64,000 nt of DNA, from NCBI RefSeq assembly GCF_001579805.1, contig NZ_CP014546.1, forward strand, positions 5,146,001 through 5,210,000, read 5' to 3'. Below the pieces are notes generated by a model. It saw nothing but the letters and a program-made list of their open reading frames with translations. It was not told the origin of the DNA and searched no databases. This stretch comes from Pseudomonas azotoformans. Its GTDB lineage: Bacteria > Pseudomonadota > Gammaproteobacteria > Pseudomonadales > Pseudomonadaceae. Numbering within the stretch: position 1 is the stretch's first letter; each line of letters starts with the position of its first letter. A program made the position numbers and the translations under genes. Below are positions 1 to 7,816 of this stretch, in pieces.

Positions 1-93
1 CTGCGCCGCGAAAAGGTCATCCAGTGGATGGACCGCACCACCGGCCTGATCTTTGTGTTGTTCGCTGCACGGCTGGCGTTCAGCAAGCGTTGA
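1..93 (+). CDS. LysE/RhtB-family exporter, C-terminal fragment
   Basis: Frame 1 is open from the window edge to a TGA at 91-93 and gives 30 residues. It ends TTGLIFVLFAARLAFSKR, a hydrophobic helix followed by a short basic tail. This is the usual end of LysE/RhtB amino-acid exporters, where the last membrane helix closes with a G-[RL]-L-[AL] pattern. The start and the first five helices lie outside the window, so the substrate cannot be judged. The stop overlaps the end of the convergent MFS gene by 14 bases. Family assignment rests on this short tail only. Confidence 0.6.
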   Translation: MRREKVIQWMDRTTGLIFVLFAARLAFSKR

Positions 94-1258
94 GCAGCGG
101 CTTTCTCGTCAGCAACGCCCAAGCGACCACCCCCGACAGCGCCACCGCGACCGCGCCTGCCAAATACACCGACGCCACCCCTGCCGCCCCAGCCAAAGCC
201 CCAGCCAATGGGCTGGCGATGCCCAGGGAAATATCCAGGAACGCCACATAGGCCCCCATCGCCAACCCACGGGTGTGCGGCGGCGCGCGCTTGATCGCTT
301 CCACTCCAAACCCCGGAAACGCCAGCGAATAACCAAAGCCCGTAAATGCCGCGCCCAGGTATGCCATCAACGGATCATTCGCGCCCCAGATCAACAACTG
401 CCCCGCCGCCTCGATCAGCACGCAGACCAGCGCCACCTTCGCACCGCCGAGCTTGTCCGGCAGATGCCCGAAGAAAATCCGCGCACCGATAAACGCCAGC
501 CCGAACGCGGTAAACGCAAACGACGCATTGCCCCAATCCTTGGACGCAAACAGCAGCGCGACAAAGGCAGCAATCACGCCAGAGCCGATGCTGGAAAATG
601 CCAGCCCCAAGCCCGGCAGCCAGACCGCCCCGAGTACCGAGTAGAACGACGTACGCCGCTGACTGGTCGGTGCAACGCCCTTCGCACCGATCACGACGCC
701 AACCGCCAACAACGGCATGATCAAGCTGGCAATGGACAGCCCACTGAACCCCCATTGGTTGTTGATTGCCACACCCAACGGCGCACCCAGCGCGAAGGCG
801 ACGTAAATCGCGATACCGATCCAGGCCATCACCTTACCGGTATTCTGTGGCCCTACCCGCCCCATGCCCCAGCCCATGGAGCCGGTGATGACCAGGCTTT
901 CGCCCAGCGCCAACACCACACGCCCGGCCAGCAGCAACCAAACCGACAGCACCGGCGAATCGACAAACGCCAGCGAAACCAGGTACAGCAGCCCCGAACT
1001 GGCCGCCACCAGCATGCCCAGCAACATAGCGCGCTTGGGGCCACGCATATCAGCAAAGTTGCCGGCCCAAGCCCGCGACAGCAACGCTGCCGCGAACTGC
1101 GCGCCAATCACCACGCCCACCACCAGCGTGCCCATGCCCAATGTCTGATTCAGGTGCAAAGGCAACACGGGCAACTGCATGCCGATAATCAGGAAACCGA
1201 CGAACACCGCCAACGTAATCGGCAACATACTCATCAGCACGGTTCTGTGTTGTGTCAT
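80..1258 (-). CDS. MFS transporter (YhhS/arabinose-efflux type)
   Basis: A 392-residue inner-membrane protein with about 12 predicted hydrophobic segments and an MFS motif A loop (AGNFADMRGPKRAM, about residues 65-78). The ATG at 1258 is preferred over longer in-frame starts because the SD-like GGAGAG lies just upstream and the protein then starts at MTQHRTVL, directly before the first membrane helix. It is the last gene of a leftward operon: O-methyltransferase, SDR, then this gene, with a 13-base gap to the SDR stop. The sugar/drug efflux subclass is suggested by overall appearance. The substrate is unknown; being TetR-controlled, it may export what the operon enzymes modify. Confidence 0.8.
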   Translation of the reverse strand: MTQHRTVLMSMLPITLAVFVGFLIIGMQLPVLPLHLNQTLGMGTLVVGVVIGAQFAAALLSRAWAGNFADMRGPKRAMLLGMLVAASSGLLYLVSLAFVDSPVLSVWLLLAGRVVLALGESLVITGSMGWGMGRVGPQNTGKVMAWIGIAIYVAFALGAPLGVAINNQWGFSGLSIASLIMPLLAVGVVIGAKGVAPTSQRRTSFYSVLGAVWLPGLGLAFSSIGSGVIAAFVALLFASKDWGNASFAFTAFGLAFIGARIFFGHLPDKLGGAKVALVCVLIEAAGQLLIWGANDPLMAYLGAAFTGFGYSLAFPGFGVEAIKRAPPHTRGLAMGAYVAFLDISLGIASPLAGALAGAAGVASVYLAGAVAVALSGVVAWALLTRKPLLNAC

Positions 1259-1271
1259 CAAAACTCTCCGC

Positions 1272-2138
1272 TCAGCGCCTGAAGTAATCGGCTTGATCAA
1301 GGTCTGCCAACAAGCTTGGGCCCGTTGGTGTCCACCGCAGCCGCTCGCGGGTCTGCTCACTGGAAACGGCCATATCAGCGCCGGCCATATTGGCGAACCA
1401 GCCAAAATGTTCGCGTGGTCGGGATTCAACCGGCATGCCCAGTCGCCGTCCGATCACCTCGGCAATCGCCTTGAATGGCACCGCCTGGTCCGCGACTGCG
1501 TGATACGCAGGCTGGCTAAGGTCATCATCCAGCACCCGGCGATAGACCCGCGCCGCGTCGGTGCGGTACACCCCCGACCAGCAGTTCTGCCCGTCGCCGA
1601 TATACGCCGACACGCCAGTCTCGCGGGCCAGGCGGATCAGGATCGGCAAGAAACCGTGGTCGCCCACGCCATGCACCGAAGGCGCCAGGCGCACCGTTGC
1701 CGCCCGCACGCCGCGTGCAGCCAGCGCCCTCGCGGCGGCTTCGGACTGGCGTGGCGATGCGGCATTAGGCAGGTCTGCCTCGACCGCACCGCATGGCAGG
1801 CCGGACAAACCCGAAGTGACGATCAGCGGCGTGTCCGAACCTCTCAACACCGACTCGAACGCCTCGATCACCCGGCGGTCCTGCTCGCAGTTTTCGATAA
1901 AGCGCGAGAAGTCGTGATTGAACGCGGTGTGAATCACCGCATCCGCCGTCCAGGCGGCGCGGCGCAAGGTGTCCAAGTCATCCAGGGTGCCGCGCAGCAC
2001 CTTGGCGCCGGTGGCGGCAAGCGCCTGCGCCTTGTCGTCGGCGCGAGCCAGGCCGGTCACCAGGTAGCCGGCATTGAGCAGGTCCTTGACCACTTCGGAG
2101 CCAACCCAACCGGTGGCTCCCGTGACAAATACGTGCAT
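1272..2138 (-). CDS. NAD(P)-dependent epimerase/reductase of the atypical SDR family
   Basis: A 288-residue cytosolic oxidoreductase. The N-terminal Rossmann motif GATGWVG (residues 7-13) is the TGxxGxxG fingerprint of extended/atypical SDRs, and residues 46-70 hold the usual D-to-H stretch (ADAVIHTAF). The family modifies small carbonyl or nucleotide-sugar substrates; no specific substrate can be read here. It is the middle gene of the O-methyltransferase-SDR-MFS operon, with 15 bases to the upstream gene. Transcription is probably set by the divergent TetR gene through the palindromes at 2839-2882. Confidence 0.8.
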   Translation of the reverse strand: MHVFVTGATGWVGSEVVKDLLNAGYLVTGLARADDKAQALAATGAKVLRGTLDDLDTLRRAAWTADAVIHTAFNHDFSRFIENCEQDRRVIEAFESVLRGSDTPLIVTSGLSGLPCGAVEADLPNAASPRQSEAAARALAARGVRAATVRLAPSVHGVGDHGFLPILIRLARETGVSAYIGDGQNCWSGVYRTDAARVYRRVLDDDLSQPAYHAVADQAVPFKAIAEVIGRRLGMPVESRPREHFGWFANMAGADMAVSSEQTRERLRWTPTGPSLLADLDQADYFRR

Positions 2139-2153
2139 GAGTTGAGTCCTCGA

Positions 2154-2810
2154 TTAGCCCAGGCGCATTGAGAGTTCGATGTCATCGGTAAAGGGCACCG
2201 ACAAGTAGCCGTTCTCCGGGGCGCGTACGTAGGCCAGGTATTCAGGGCAATAATCGGTGTTGTCTGCCACCACCAGTGCGCCGGGGCGCAGGTGGCGTTC
2301 CACCAGGTTCAGCACGTCGCCATACAGTGTTTTGGCGCCGTCCAGCAGCAACAGATCGACAACCTCTGGCAAGTCGCTGGCCAGGGTCACCAGCGCGTCA
2401 CCTTCACGAATGTGGATCAGGTCGCTCACGCCGCCTTCGATGAAATGCTCGCGCGCCAGGGCGATCTTCGAGGCTTCGAATTCGCTGCCGATCAGCACAC
2501 CGCCGCCGTTGTCGCGCAGTGCGGCAGCCAGGAACAAGGTCGACAGCCCAAACGAAGTACCAAACTCGACAATCGCCCGCGCCTTGTTGCTGCGAGCCAG
2601 CATGTAGAGCAGCTTGCCGGTGTCCTGGGACACGGGTAGCCACAGGTCCTTGAGCATCGAATACAGAGCCACGTACTCGGTTTTGCTGTGCATCAGCCGT
2701 TCGCGTTCTGCCTGAGAGACCGAGTTCAGCAGCGGGCTGGTGGCCGCATCGGCCTGGGCGTAGAGACGTTCAATCAGGGGCGCTAGAGGCGCGGTGGTCA
2801 GGCTCGACAT
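2154..2810 (-). CDS. Class I SAM-dependent O-methyltransferase
   Basis: A 218-residue soluble methyltransferase. Motif I is visible as VEFGTSFGLSTL (E-x-G-x-x-x-G, SAM binding), followed by the acidic strand end LIGSEFE and the later motif VDLLLLDGAKTLY with the conserved Asp. The layout resembles the COMT/CCoAOMT-like O-methyltransferase_3/24 families. An in-frame start 24 codons earlier would lie inside the operator palindromes, so the ATG at 2810 (MSSLTTAPLAP) is taken. It is the first gene of the leftward operon, and its promoter lies in the 111-bp divergent region shared with tetR. Confidence 0.8.
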   Translation of the reverse strand: MSSLTTAPLAPLIERLYAQADAATSPLLNSVSQAERERLMHSKTEYVALYSMLKDLWLPVSQDTGKLLYMLARSNKARAIVEFGTSFGLSTLFLAAALRDNGGGVLIGSEFEASKIALAREHFIEGGVSDLIHIREGDALVTLASDLPEVVDLLLLDGAKTLYGDVLNLVERHLRPGALVVADNTDYCPEYLAYVRAPENGYLSVPFTDDIELSMRLG

Positions 2811-2838
2811 AATTGATTTCCAGTGAGTTGGGACTAAG

Positions 2839-2858
2839 ATGCGACTAATTCGTCGCAT
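2839..2858. promoter_or_regulatory. Candidate TetR operator 1
   Basis: ATGCGACTAATTCGTCGCAT is an inverted repeat with 7-bp perfect arms (ATGCGAC/GTCGCAT) around a 6-bp centre. It sits between the divergent methyltransferase and tetR genes, 28 bp upstream of the former, where a repressor would block both promoters. Confidence 0.7.
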
Positions 2859-2865
2859 TAAAAGT

Positions 2866-2882
2866 ATGCGAGTGATTCGCAT
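2866..2882. promoter_or_regulatory. Candidate TetR operator 2
   Basis: ATGCGAGTGATTCGCAT repeats the operator 1 half-site (ATGCGA/TCGCAT, 5-bp centre) 7 bp downstream. A further half-site ATTCGCAT follows at 2891-2898. The repeated half-site supports cooperative binding by the adjacent TetR protein. Confidence 0.65.
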
Positions 2883-2921
2883 CCTTCGCTATTCGCATTA
2901 GCCCTGCTTCAGGAGCCCTGT

Positions 2922-3587
2922 ATGACCAACCGCCAGACCCCGCGTATTTCCACGCGTAAACAGCCGCAACAGGCCCGTTCCACCGAGTTGGTGGCGGCAA
3001 TTCTGCAGGCGGCTATTCAGGTTTTGGCCAAGGAAGGCGCCACCCGTTTCACCACCGCACGGGTCGCGGAAAAGGCCGGCGTGAGCGTGGGGTCGGTGTA
3101 CCAGTACTTCCCCAACAAAGCAGCGATTCTGTTCCGGTTGCAGAGTGATGAGTGGCAGCAGACTACCCAGATGCTGCGCGACATCCTGGAGAAACGCGAC
3201 GAAACGCCACTGGACCGCCTACGCACGTTGGTGCACGCCTTTATCGAGTCGGAATGCGAAGAAGCACAGATGCGCGGCGCGCTGAGCGACGCGGCGCCGC
3301 TCTATCGCGATGCACCGGAAGCCCTGGAAGTGCGCGCGGCGGGACGGCAGGCGTTCAAGGGGTTCATGCTGGAGTTGTTGCCTGAGGTGTCAGTTGACAA
3401 GCGGATCCTGGCCAGTGATTTGATCCTGACCACGCTCAGTTCAGTGGGGAAGGAGTTTTCCAACAGTCCGCGAACGGCTGAAGAAATTGCGGTGTACTCC
3501 GAGGGGATGGCTGATATGTTTCGTGCGTATGTGAATGCGCTCAACCTGGTCGAAAGGGCAACCGATATCTCATTTCTTCCAGAGTGA
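2922..3587 (+). CDS. TetR-family transcriptional repressor
   Basis: A 221-residue regulator. The N-terminal DNA-binding domain (about residues 18-65) contains TTARVAEKAGVSVGSVYQYF, the TetR helix-turn-helix with the typical VYQYFPNK ending. The C-terminal ligand domain is unclassified. It is divergent from the methyltransferase-SDR-MFS operon, and the intergenic region carries two ATGCGA-type dyads, so autorepression and control of the operon are likely. The inducer is unknown. Its 3' end overlaps the convergent GNAT gene by 47 bp. Confidence 0.9.
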   Translation: MTNRQTPRISTRKQPQQARSTELVAAILQAAIQVLAKEGATRFTTARVAEKAGVSVGSVYQYFPNKAAILFRLQSDEWQQTTQMLRDILEKRDETPLDRLRTLVHAFIESECEEAQMRGALSDAAPLYRDAPEALEVRAAGRQAFKGFMLELLPEVSVDKRILASDLILTTLSSVGKEFSNSPRTAEEIAVYSEGMADMFRAYVNALNLVERATDISFLPE

Positions 3588-4062
3588 CACCTCCCCTCTG
3601 AAGATGACGTTCACTCCCAGGGTCCTCAAGACAGCCCGCCTTGCTATAAAACCGGATAGCCCTTTCATTACGGCTCAAGACCCAAAGCGTCAAACACTCA
3701 TACCCTTGCTCGATCAAGAACTGCAGGCCCGCATTCCACAACGCCAGCCCCACGCCGGCTTGCCAATACTTGGCTAAAACATAAATGGCCATGACCTCAC
3801 CAGTGTTTGCTCCGGCAGCTTCTTCGTCTCGACTGGCACCGACCGATATCCAGCCGATAACTTGCCTATCCAGCTCGGCGACCCACACGTAGGACTCGCC
3901 CGACTCAATCGAGCGAACCCAAAAGGATTCACGCCGAGCCAGCGTTGCGTCCAACCCCTTCAAGAACTCGGCAGGCATCAGGTCGCGATAGGCTTCCTGC
4001 CAACTGCGGATATGCACCTGGGCGATGGCGTTGGCGTCGCCAGGTAACGCTTTGCGGATCAT
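3541..4062 (-). CDS. GNAT-family N-acetyltransferase
   Basis: A 173-residue cytosolic acyltransferase. It opens MIRKALPGDANAIAQVHIRSWQ, the typical GNAT N-terminus. Motif A with the acetyl-CoA loop is VMAIYVLAKYWQAGVGLALW (about residues 90-109), followed by the C-terminal RFYSKAG motif. Q-x-x-G-V-G replaces the canonical Q/R-x-x-G-x-G/A with little change. The acceptor substrate cannot be deduced. It is convergent with tetR and not obviously in an operon. Confidence 0.85.
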   Translation of the reverse strand: MIRKALPGDANAIAQVHIRSWQEAYRDLMPAEFLKGLDATLARRESFWVRSIESGESYVWVAELDRQVIGWISVGASRDEEAAGANTGEVMAIYVLAKYWQAGVGLALWNAGLQFLIEQGYECLTLWVLSRNERAIRFYSKAGCLEDPGSERHLQRGGVTLEEMRYRLPFRPG

Positions 4063-4164
4063 TGATCGATTCCTTATTCAGTCAATGTCCTTCAAGTAAA
4101 CCCAACCTTCATGACCGTTTACCCTCATGGTATGTTTCGAGCCCCATACGCAAAAGGAGGTGCC

Positions 4165-4725
4165 ATGCAATCGTTAGCCACCAACGCTGCACTGCTGATC
4201 ATCGACATGCAGCAAGGCATGAACCAGCCCAAGCTGGGGCGACGCAACAATCCGGATGCTGAGGTGCAGATGCAGCGCCTGCTGAATGCCTGGCGCCAAT
4301 CCGACCGCCCTGTCGTGCATATCCGGCACATGTCCCGCTCGCCCAACTCGGTGTTCTGGCCGGGTCAACCGGGCTGCGAATTCCAGCCAGCGCTGCAACC
4401 GCTGGCGCATGAGCATGTGGTCGAAAAGAACGTTCCGGATGCCTTCGTCGCCTCAGGGCTGGAACGCTGGCTGCATGCACGCGGCATCCGACAGTTGGTG
4501 ATCGTCGGCGTGATCACCAACAACTCGGTCGAGGCCACGGCACGCTCCGGCGGTAATCTGGGTTTTGCGGTGACGGTGGTTTCAGATGCCTGCTACACCT
4601 TCGATCAAACCGATTTGTCCGGGCGCCTGTGGCCGGCTGAAGACGTGCATGCGCTGTCGCTGAGCAACCTGGCGATGGACTATGCCGCCGTGATGGAGAC
4701 CGACGAAATCCTGGTTCATTGTTGA
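4165..4725 (+). CDS. Isochorismatase-like hydrolase with Ser at the usual Cys position
   Basis: A 186-residue alpha/beta hydrolase of the isochorismatase/nicotinamidase superfamily. The start is fixed by a strong AAAGGAGGTGCC ribosome site. The catalytic Asp is D14 in LLIIDMQQG and the Lys is K88 in VVEKNVPDAF. The nucleophile segment reads GVITNNSVEATARSGG, so the residue aligned with the family's catalytic Cys is S121. Members with this TNNSVEATAR pattern are seen in other bacteria as unassigned 'cysteine hydrolases', and true isochorismatases also lack a nucleophilic Cys. Substrate unknown. It stands alone, convergent with the NUDIX gene. Confidence 0.8.
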   Translation: MQSLATNAALLIIDMQQGMNQPKLGRRNNPDAEVQMQRLLNAWRQSDRPVVHIRHMSRSPNSVFWPGQPGCEFQPALQPLAHEHVVEKNVPDAFVASGLERWLHARGIRQLVIVGVITNNSVEATARSGGNLGFAVTVVSDACYTFDQTDLSGRLWPAEDVHALSLSNLAMDYAAVMETDEILVHC

Positions 4726-4734
4726 CCACGACGG

Positions 4735-5205
4735 TCAGGTAGCGGGTTGAAACACGCCCTCTTTCACAAGCATATCGATCAGTGATTGCGGCCAGACTGT
4801 CTCTTCGGTAGAGCGCAGCGCATTGACAGACCACCAACGATGATCCGCCATGACCTGCGTCTCATGGGCGGTCCATTCCGCTTTTGACAGGTCCTCATCG
4901 GGTGCGTGAACCAGATAATACTGCTCAATCGCCAACACCGTTTCCCCGCAAGGCAGCATCAAGGGGACCTTGCGGTCCGCAATGGGCGCCGCAACAGTGT
5001 CAACCTTGATTCCCGTTTCCTCACGCAGCTCGCGTATTGCAGCCACCTCGAAGGTTTCACCAGCCTCTACGCCACCGCCAGGCGTAGCCCAATAATTTTG
5101 CCCGGCCAATGGTCCGTCTTTATGGACGAACCTGAACAGAAGCACCTCATGGGAGGGGTTGATCACCAGCAGGCGTGACGCCTTTCGTTCGCGCATTGAA
5201 TCCAT
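4735..5205 (-). CDS. NUDIX hydrolase
   Basis: A 156-residue phosphohydrolase. The complete Nudix box GGGVEAGETFEVAAIRELRE followed by ETGI matches GX5EX7REUXEEXGU and supplies the Mg-binding glutamates. The strand before it (QNYWATPGG) is typical of ADP-ribose/nucleoside-diphosphate NUDIX enzymes, but the substrate is not identifiable. The start at 5205 (MDSMRERK) is chosen because it follows an AAGGAAGGGA ribosome site and lies 7 bp after the HIT gene stop; longer frames would overlap HIT. It is probably co-transcribed with the HIT gene. Confidence 0.85.
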   Translation of the reverse strand: MDSMRERKASRLLVINPSHEVLLFRFVHKDGPLAGQNYWATPGGGVEAGETFEVAAIRELREETGIKVDTVAAPIADRKVPLMLPCGETVLAIEQYYLVHAPDEDLSKAEWTAHETQVMADHRWWSVNALRSTEETVWPQSLIDMLVKEGVFQPAT

Positions 5206-5212
5206 CCCTTCC

Positions 5213-5656
5213 TTAGGCCGATGTCGTCGTTTCCAACAATTGCGCAATCGCTTTGCGCAATTCCCCATGCTCACTTTCCGCATACGGCTGTGCGTTTTTC
5301 CAGTCATAAAACCACGCTGGCATCTTGCGTTTGTCGTCCGGTTCCGAGGCGTAGCGCGGGAAAATGTGACAATGCAGTTCCGGCTCGGAATTGCCTAAAA
5401 TCTCGTAGTTCATACGCAGCGCACCAGTGGCCTGCAACACCGCATCGCCCAGGAGGGCCATGTCCAGCAGGTAGGCAGTGCGGGCCTCGGTATCGAGGTC
5501 GTTCAGACTGGCAACGACCGGGTCAGGCAGCAGCAGGCAGTAACCAGGGAGAAACTGTACATCACCCATGACCGCCCAGCCCGAGGCCATGCGGCATATA
5601 ACCTTGTCGTTGGTGCTGTTACGGGCCTGTGCTACACGTTCGGTGATAAGCGCCAT
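5213..5656 (-). CDS. HIT-family hydrolase
   Basis: A 147-residue histidine-triad protein. The signature is ELHCHIFPRY with H95 and H97; the third His of the canonical HxHxH is replaced by Phe99, as in several HIT diadenosine or nucleotidyl hydrolase branches. Upstream strands VICRMASGWAVMGDVQFLPGY fit the HIT fold. The likely reaction is hydrolysis of a nucleotide phosphoanhydride or phosphoramidate; exact substrate unknown. It lies 48 bp downstream of the FAD monooxygenase stop and 7 bp upstream of the NUDIX start, so the last two probably form a nucleotide-housecleaning pair. Confidence 0.8.
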   Translation of the reverse strand: MALITERVAQARNSTNDKVICRMASGWAVMGDVQFLPGYCLLLPDPVVASLNDLDTEARTAYLLDMALLGDAVLQATGALRMNYEILGNSEPELHCHIFPRYASEPDDKRKMPAWFYDWKNAQPYAESEHGELRKAIAQLLETTTSA

Positions 5657-5704
5657 GCAAAATCCTTGATCAACCTGAAGTCCAGGCGGCATCTTAACGC
5701 GATT

Positions 5705-7216
5705 TCAAGCACTGCCATCCACCTGCGCGCACGGCATAACCTGCTGAAGGTAAGCGTCCAGGACATCGGTATTCGCTGACGAACCCATCGCACCGATATA
5801 CCCATCAGGTCGCACCAGCACCCACTCGCCCATCGCCAGTTCGTAGGCATGTTTAACGTAGCCATGGTCGTCGAGCACATCACCCTCAGGTCCAACTCTA
5901 TGGACATGCAAGCCCGGCCGAGTAGGCACCACCCCGCGCGCTACGCCATAACTGAGCACCGTCCAGTGCGTTCCCTTGAACAGATGGAACAGCCGCAACG
6001 CCTGCCCAGCGGCACCTCGGACCGGCGCGTCCGGCGCCCGGTCGCCCGCTGCAACGCCTTTACGCACGGGGCTCTTCAACGCCAGCGAGGACTCTGGATA
6101 GGCAATATCCAACTGATGCACTTCCCTGCCCCGACGCAGTTCGCCGTTCTTCATCTCACCCAGCAATTGGGTGGACAAACCAAGCACGCAAGCGGCGACA
6201 GGCCGACGCTCCGCTTCATAGGTATCCAGTAAATCATCAGGTGCCCCCTGTACCACCGCCGCCAGCTTCCAGCCCAGGTTGTAAGCGTCCTGCACGCTGG
6301 TATTCAGGCCCTGGCCACCGGTGGGTGGATGGATATGGGCGGCGTCCCCCACCAGCAGCACCCTCCCCACGCGGTATTGATCCGCCAGGCGGGCATTCAT
6401 GGTGTAGGCCGACGACCAAGACACCGCGTGCACCTGGATATCGGCGCGACCGGTGCGATGGGCGATGATTACGGTGAGCCCCTCGGCACTGAAATCGACG
6501 TCAAGATCCGCGGGAATCGGCCCCTGAATCTGGAACAGCTCGGTGCCGGCCAGGGGGCATATCGCAATTTGGCGCTGCATATCGCCGTCACCAAAACGGT
6601 GCCAGGCATCACGCGTGAGGCCGCTAAGTTCGACATCCGCCACCAAAGCGCGTACGCCAAGGGTCTTGCCGGGAAAGCCGATATCCAGGGCATGTCGAAC
6701 AAAACTGCGCCCCCCATCAGCACCCACCAACCAACGCACACGGATGTGTTCTTCACCTGCGTTGCCGATCAGCCGTGCGGTGACTGCGTTGCCGTCCTGC
6801 TCAAATCCAACCAGTTCACAAGCAAATTCAGGCTGATGCCCCCACTCAAGCAGACGTTCGCGCATCACGCGCTCGGTCAAAAACTGCGGCACCATCAACG
6901 GTTGTCGGTAAGGCTCGGCGGGCATCGACGCCTTGGATTCTGTGAATTCTGTTTCGCTGTAGCTGCCATCGTCGCGGTAGCGCCGGTCAGTCGGATAGAC
7001 TCCACCCACTGCCATCAGACGGTCGAGAATACCCAGGTCTTCGAACACTTCCTGAGACCTTGGCTGGATACCTTTACCGCGTGAACCCTGGAAGGGATGC
7101 GCATTTTTTTCGATCAGCCGAAAAGTGATACCCCTTCTCGCCAGGTCGATTGCCAAGGTCAGGCCGGCGGCACCGGCACCGCAAATCAGTACATCGACAG
7201 CGAATTGCGCTTTCAT
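5705..7216 (-). CDS. FAD-dependent aromatic monooxygenase (PheA/TfdB/MhpA type)
   Basis: A 503-residue group A flavoprotein hydroxylase. The FAD dinucleotide fold is DVLICGAGAAGLTLA at the N-terminus, the DG motif is WLVGADGGRSFVRHAL (about residue 165), and the GD motif is RVLLVGDAAHIHPPTGGQG (about 285). The C-terminal third resembles the thioredoxin-like domain of phenol hydroxylase-type enzymes. It would hydroxylate an aromatic or polyketide-like substrate using NAD(P)H and O2; substrate unknown. It is divergent from a MarR gene, and the 50-bp spacer holds a perfect dyad, so MarR repression with release by an aromatic ligand is probable. Confidence 0.85.
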   Translation of the reverse strand: MKAQFAVDVLICGAGAAGLTLAIDLARRGITFRLIEKNAHPFQGSRGKGIQPRSQEVFEDLGILDRLMAVGGVYPTDRRYRDDGSYSETEFTESKASMPAEPYRQPLMVPQFLTERVMRERLLEWGHQPEFACELVGFEQDGNAVTARLIGNAGEEHIRVRWLVGADGGRSFVRHALDIGFPGKTLGVRALVADVELSGLTRDAWHRFGDGDMQRQIAICPLAGTELFQIQGPIPADLDVDFSAEGLTVIIAHRTGRADIQVHAVSWSSAYTMNARLADQYRVGRVLLVGDAAHIHPPTGGQGLNTSVQDAYNLGWKLAAVVQGAPDDLLDTYEAERRPVAACVLGLSTQLLGEMKNGELRRGREVHQLDIAYPESSLALKSPVRKGVAAGDRAPDAPVRGAAGQALRLFHLFKGTHWTVLSYGVARGVVPTRPGLHVHRVGPEGDVLDDHGYVKHAYELAMGEWVLVRPDGYIGAMGSSANTDVLDAYLQQVMPCAQVDGSA

Positions 7217-7228
7217 ACTGGATTACCT

Positions 7229-7249
7229 ATATGTGCAATACGCACATAT
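7229..7249. promoter_or_regulatory. MarR operator O1 (ATATGTGC-N5-GCACATAT)
   Basis: Perfect inverted repeat with 8-bp arms and a 5-bp centre, located between the divergent monooxygenase start (7216) and the marR start (7267). Size and symmetry fit a MarR dimer site. Confidence 0.75.
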
Positions 7250-7266
7250 TAAGAGAGGCGAACACC

Positions 7267-7764
7267 GTGTCAATTAAAAATGTGCAAAAAGCACATATAT
7301 CCGCCCAACTGCGTGACCTGCATGGTTCATTGGTTGAGATCGTGGGGGTGATGAACCGCCCGCAGCGCGACGAAGCGATGGTGCGCGAAGCCGGGATTTC
7401 ACTGGATCGCGCCCTGTTTCCGCTGCTGGTGCTGGTGGAAAGGTTGGGGCCGATCGGCGTAGTCGAACTGGCTGACCGCGTGGGCCGTGACTACACCACC
7501 GTGAGCCGGCAGGTGGCGAAGCTGGAAAGCCTGGGCTTGGTTCTGCGCCAGGCAAGCGCAGTCGACCGCCGCGTACGCGAGTCGGTGATTACCGAGAAAG
7601 GCAAAGCCATGACTGACCGCGTCGACGACGCGCGGGAGAGGATCGGTGTGTCGATCTTCTCCACCTGGGATGAAGGCGACTTCGACAATCTGGTGCGGCT
7701 GATGCGCAAGTTTGCCGAGGATATCAAGGATGACTCGGTGCGTGCGACGAAGGGCATTTCCTAA
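7267..7764 (+). CDS. MarR-family transcriptional regulator
   Basis: A 165-residue winged-helix regulator. The core reads IGVVELADRVGRDYTTVSRQVAKLESLGLVLR, the MarR recognition helix, followed by the wing RRVRESVITEKG. The GTG at 7267 is preferred because GAGAGG lies at the right distance and an ATG at 7231 would place the start inside operator O1. A second copy of the operator (7280-7296) lies inside the first codons. It is divergent from the FAD monooxygenase, which is its likely target along with itself. Confidence 0.85.
   Translation: MSIKNVQKAHISAQLRDLHGSLVEIVGVMNRPQRDEAMVREAGISLDRALFPLLVLVERLGPIGVVELADRVGRDYTTVSRQVAKLESLGLVLRQASAVDRRVRESVITEKGKAMTDRVDDARERIGVSIFSTWDEGDFDNLVRLMRKFAEDIKDDSVRATKGIS
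7280..7296. promoter_or_regulatory. MarR operator O2 inside the marR coding start
   Basis: ATGTGC-AAAAA-GCACAT repeats O1 with the same 5-bp centre. Its midpoint is 49 bp (about 4.7 helical turns) from that of O1. It covers codons 5-10 of marR, so binding there would hinder marR transcription directly. Confidence 0.65.
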
Positions 7765-7780
7765 GGCCACGCACGTTTCC

Positions 7781-7811
7781 TGTGGCAAGCGGGGCAAGCC
7801 CGCTTGCCACA
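7781..7811. terminator. REP-like perfect hairpin between convergent genes
   Basis: Arms TGTGGCAAGCGGG and CCCGCTTGCCACA (13 bp) flank a 5-nt loop. It lies between the marR stop (7764) and the nirD stop (7817). There is no U-tract, so it is either a REP-family singlet or a bidirectional transcription stop. Confidence 0.55.
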
Positions 7812-7816
7812 CAGCA

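Noticed and set aside
53..1282. Plus-strand frame of 409 codons opposite the MFS gene
   Set aside because: It is composed mainly of Arg, Gln and His with no domain. The opposite strand encodes a clear 12-helix transporter with a ribosome site.
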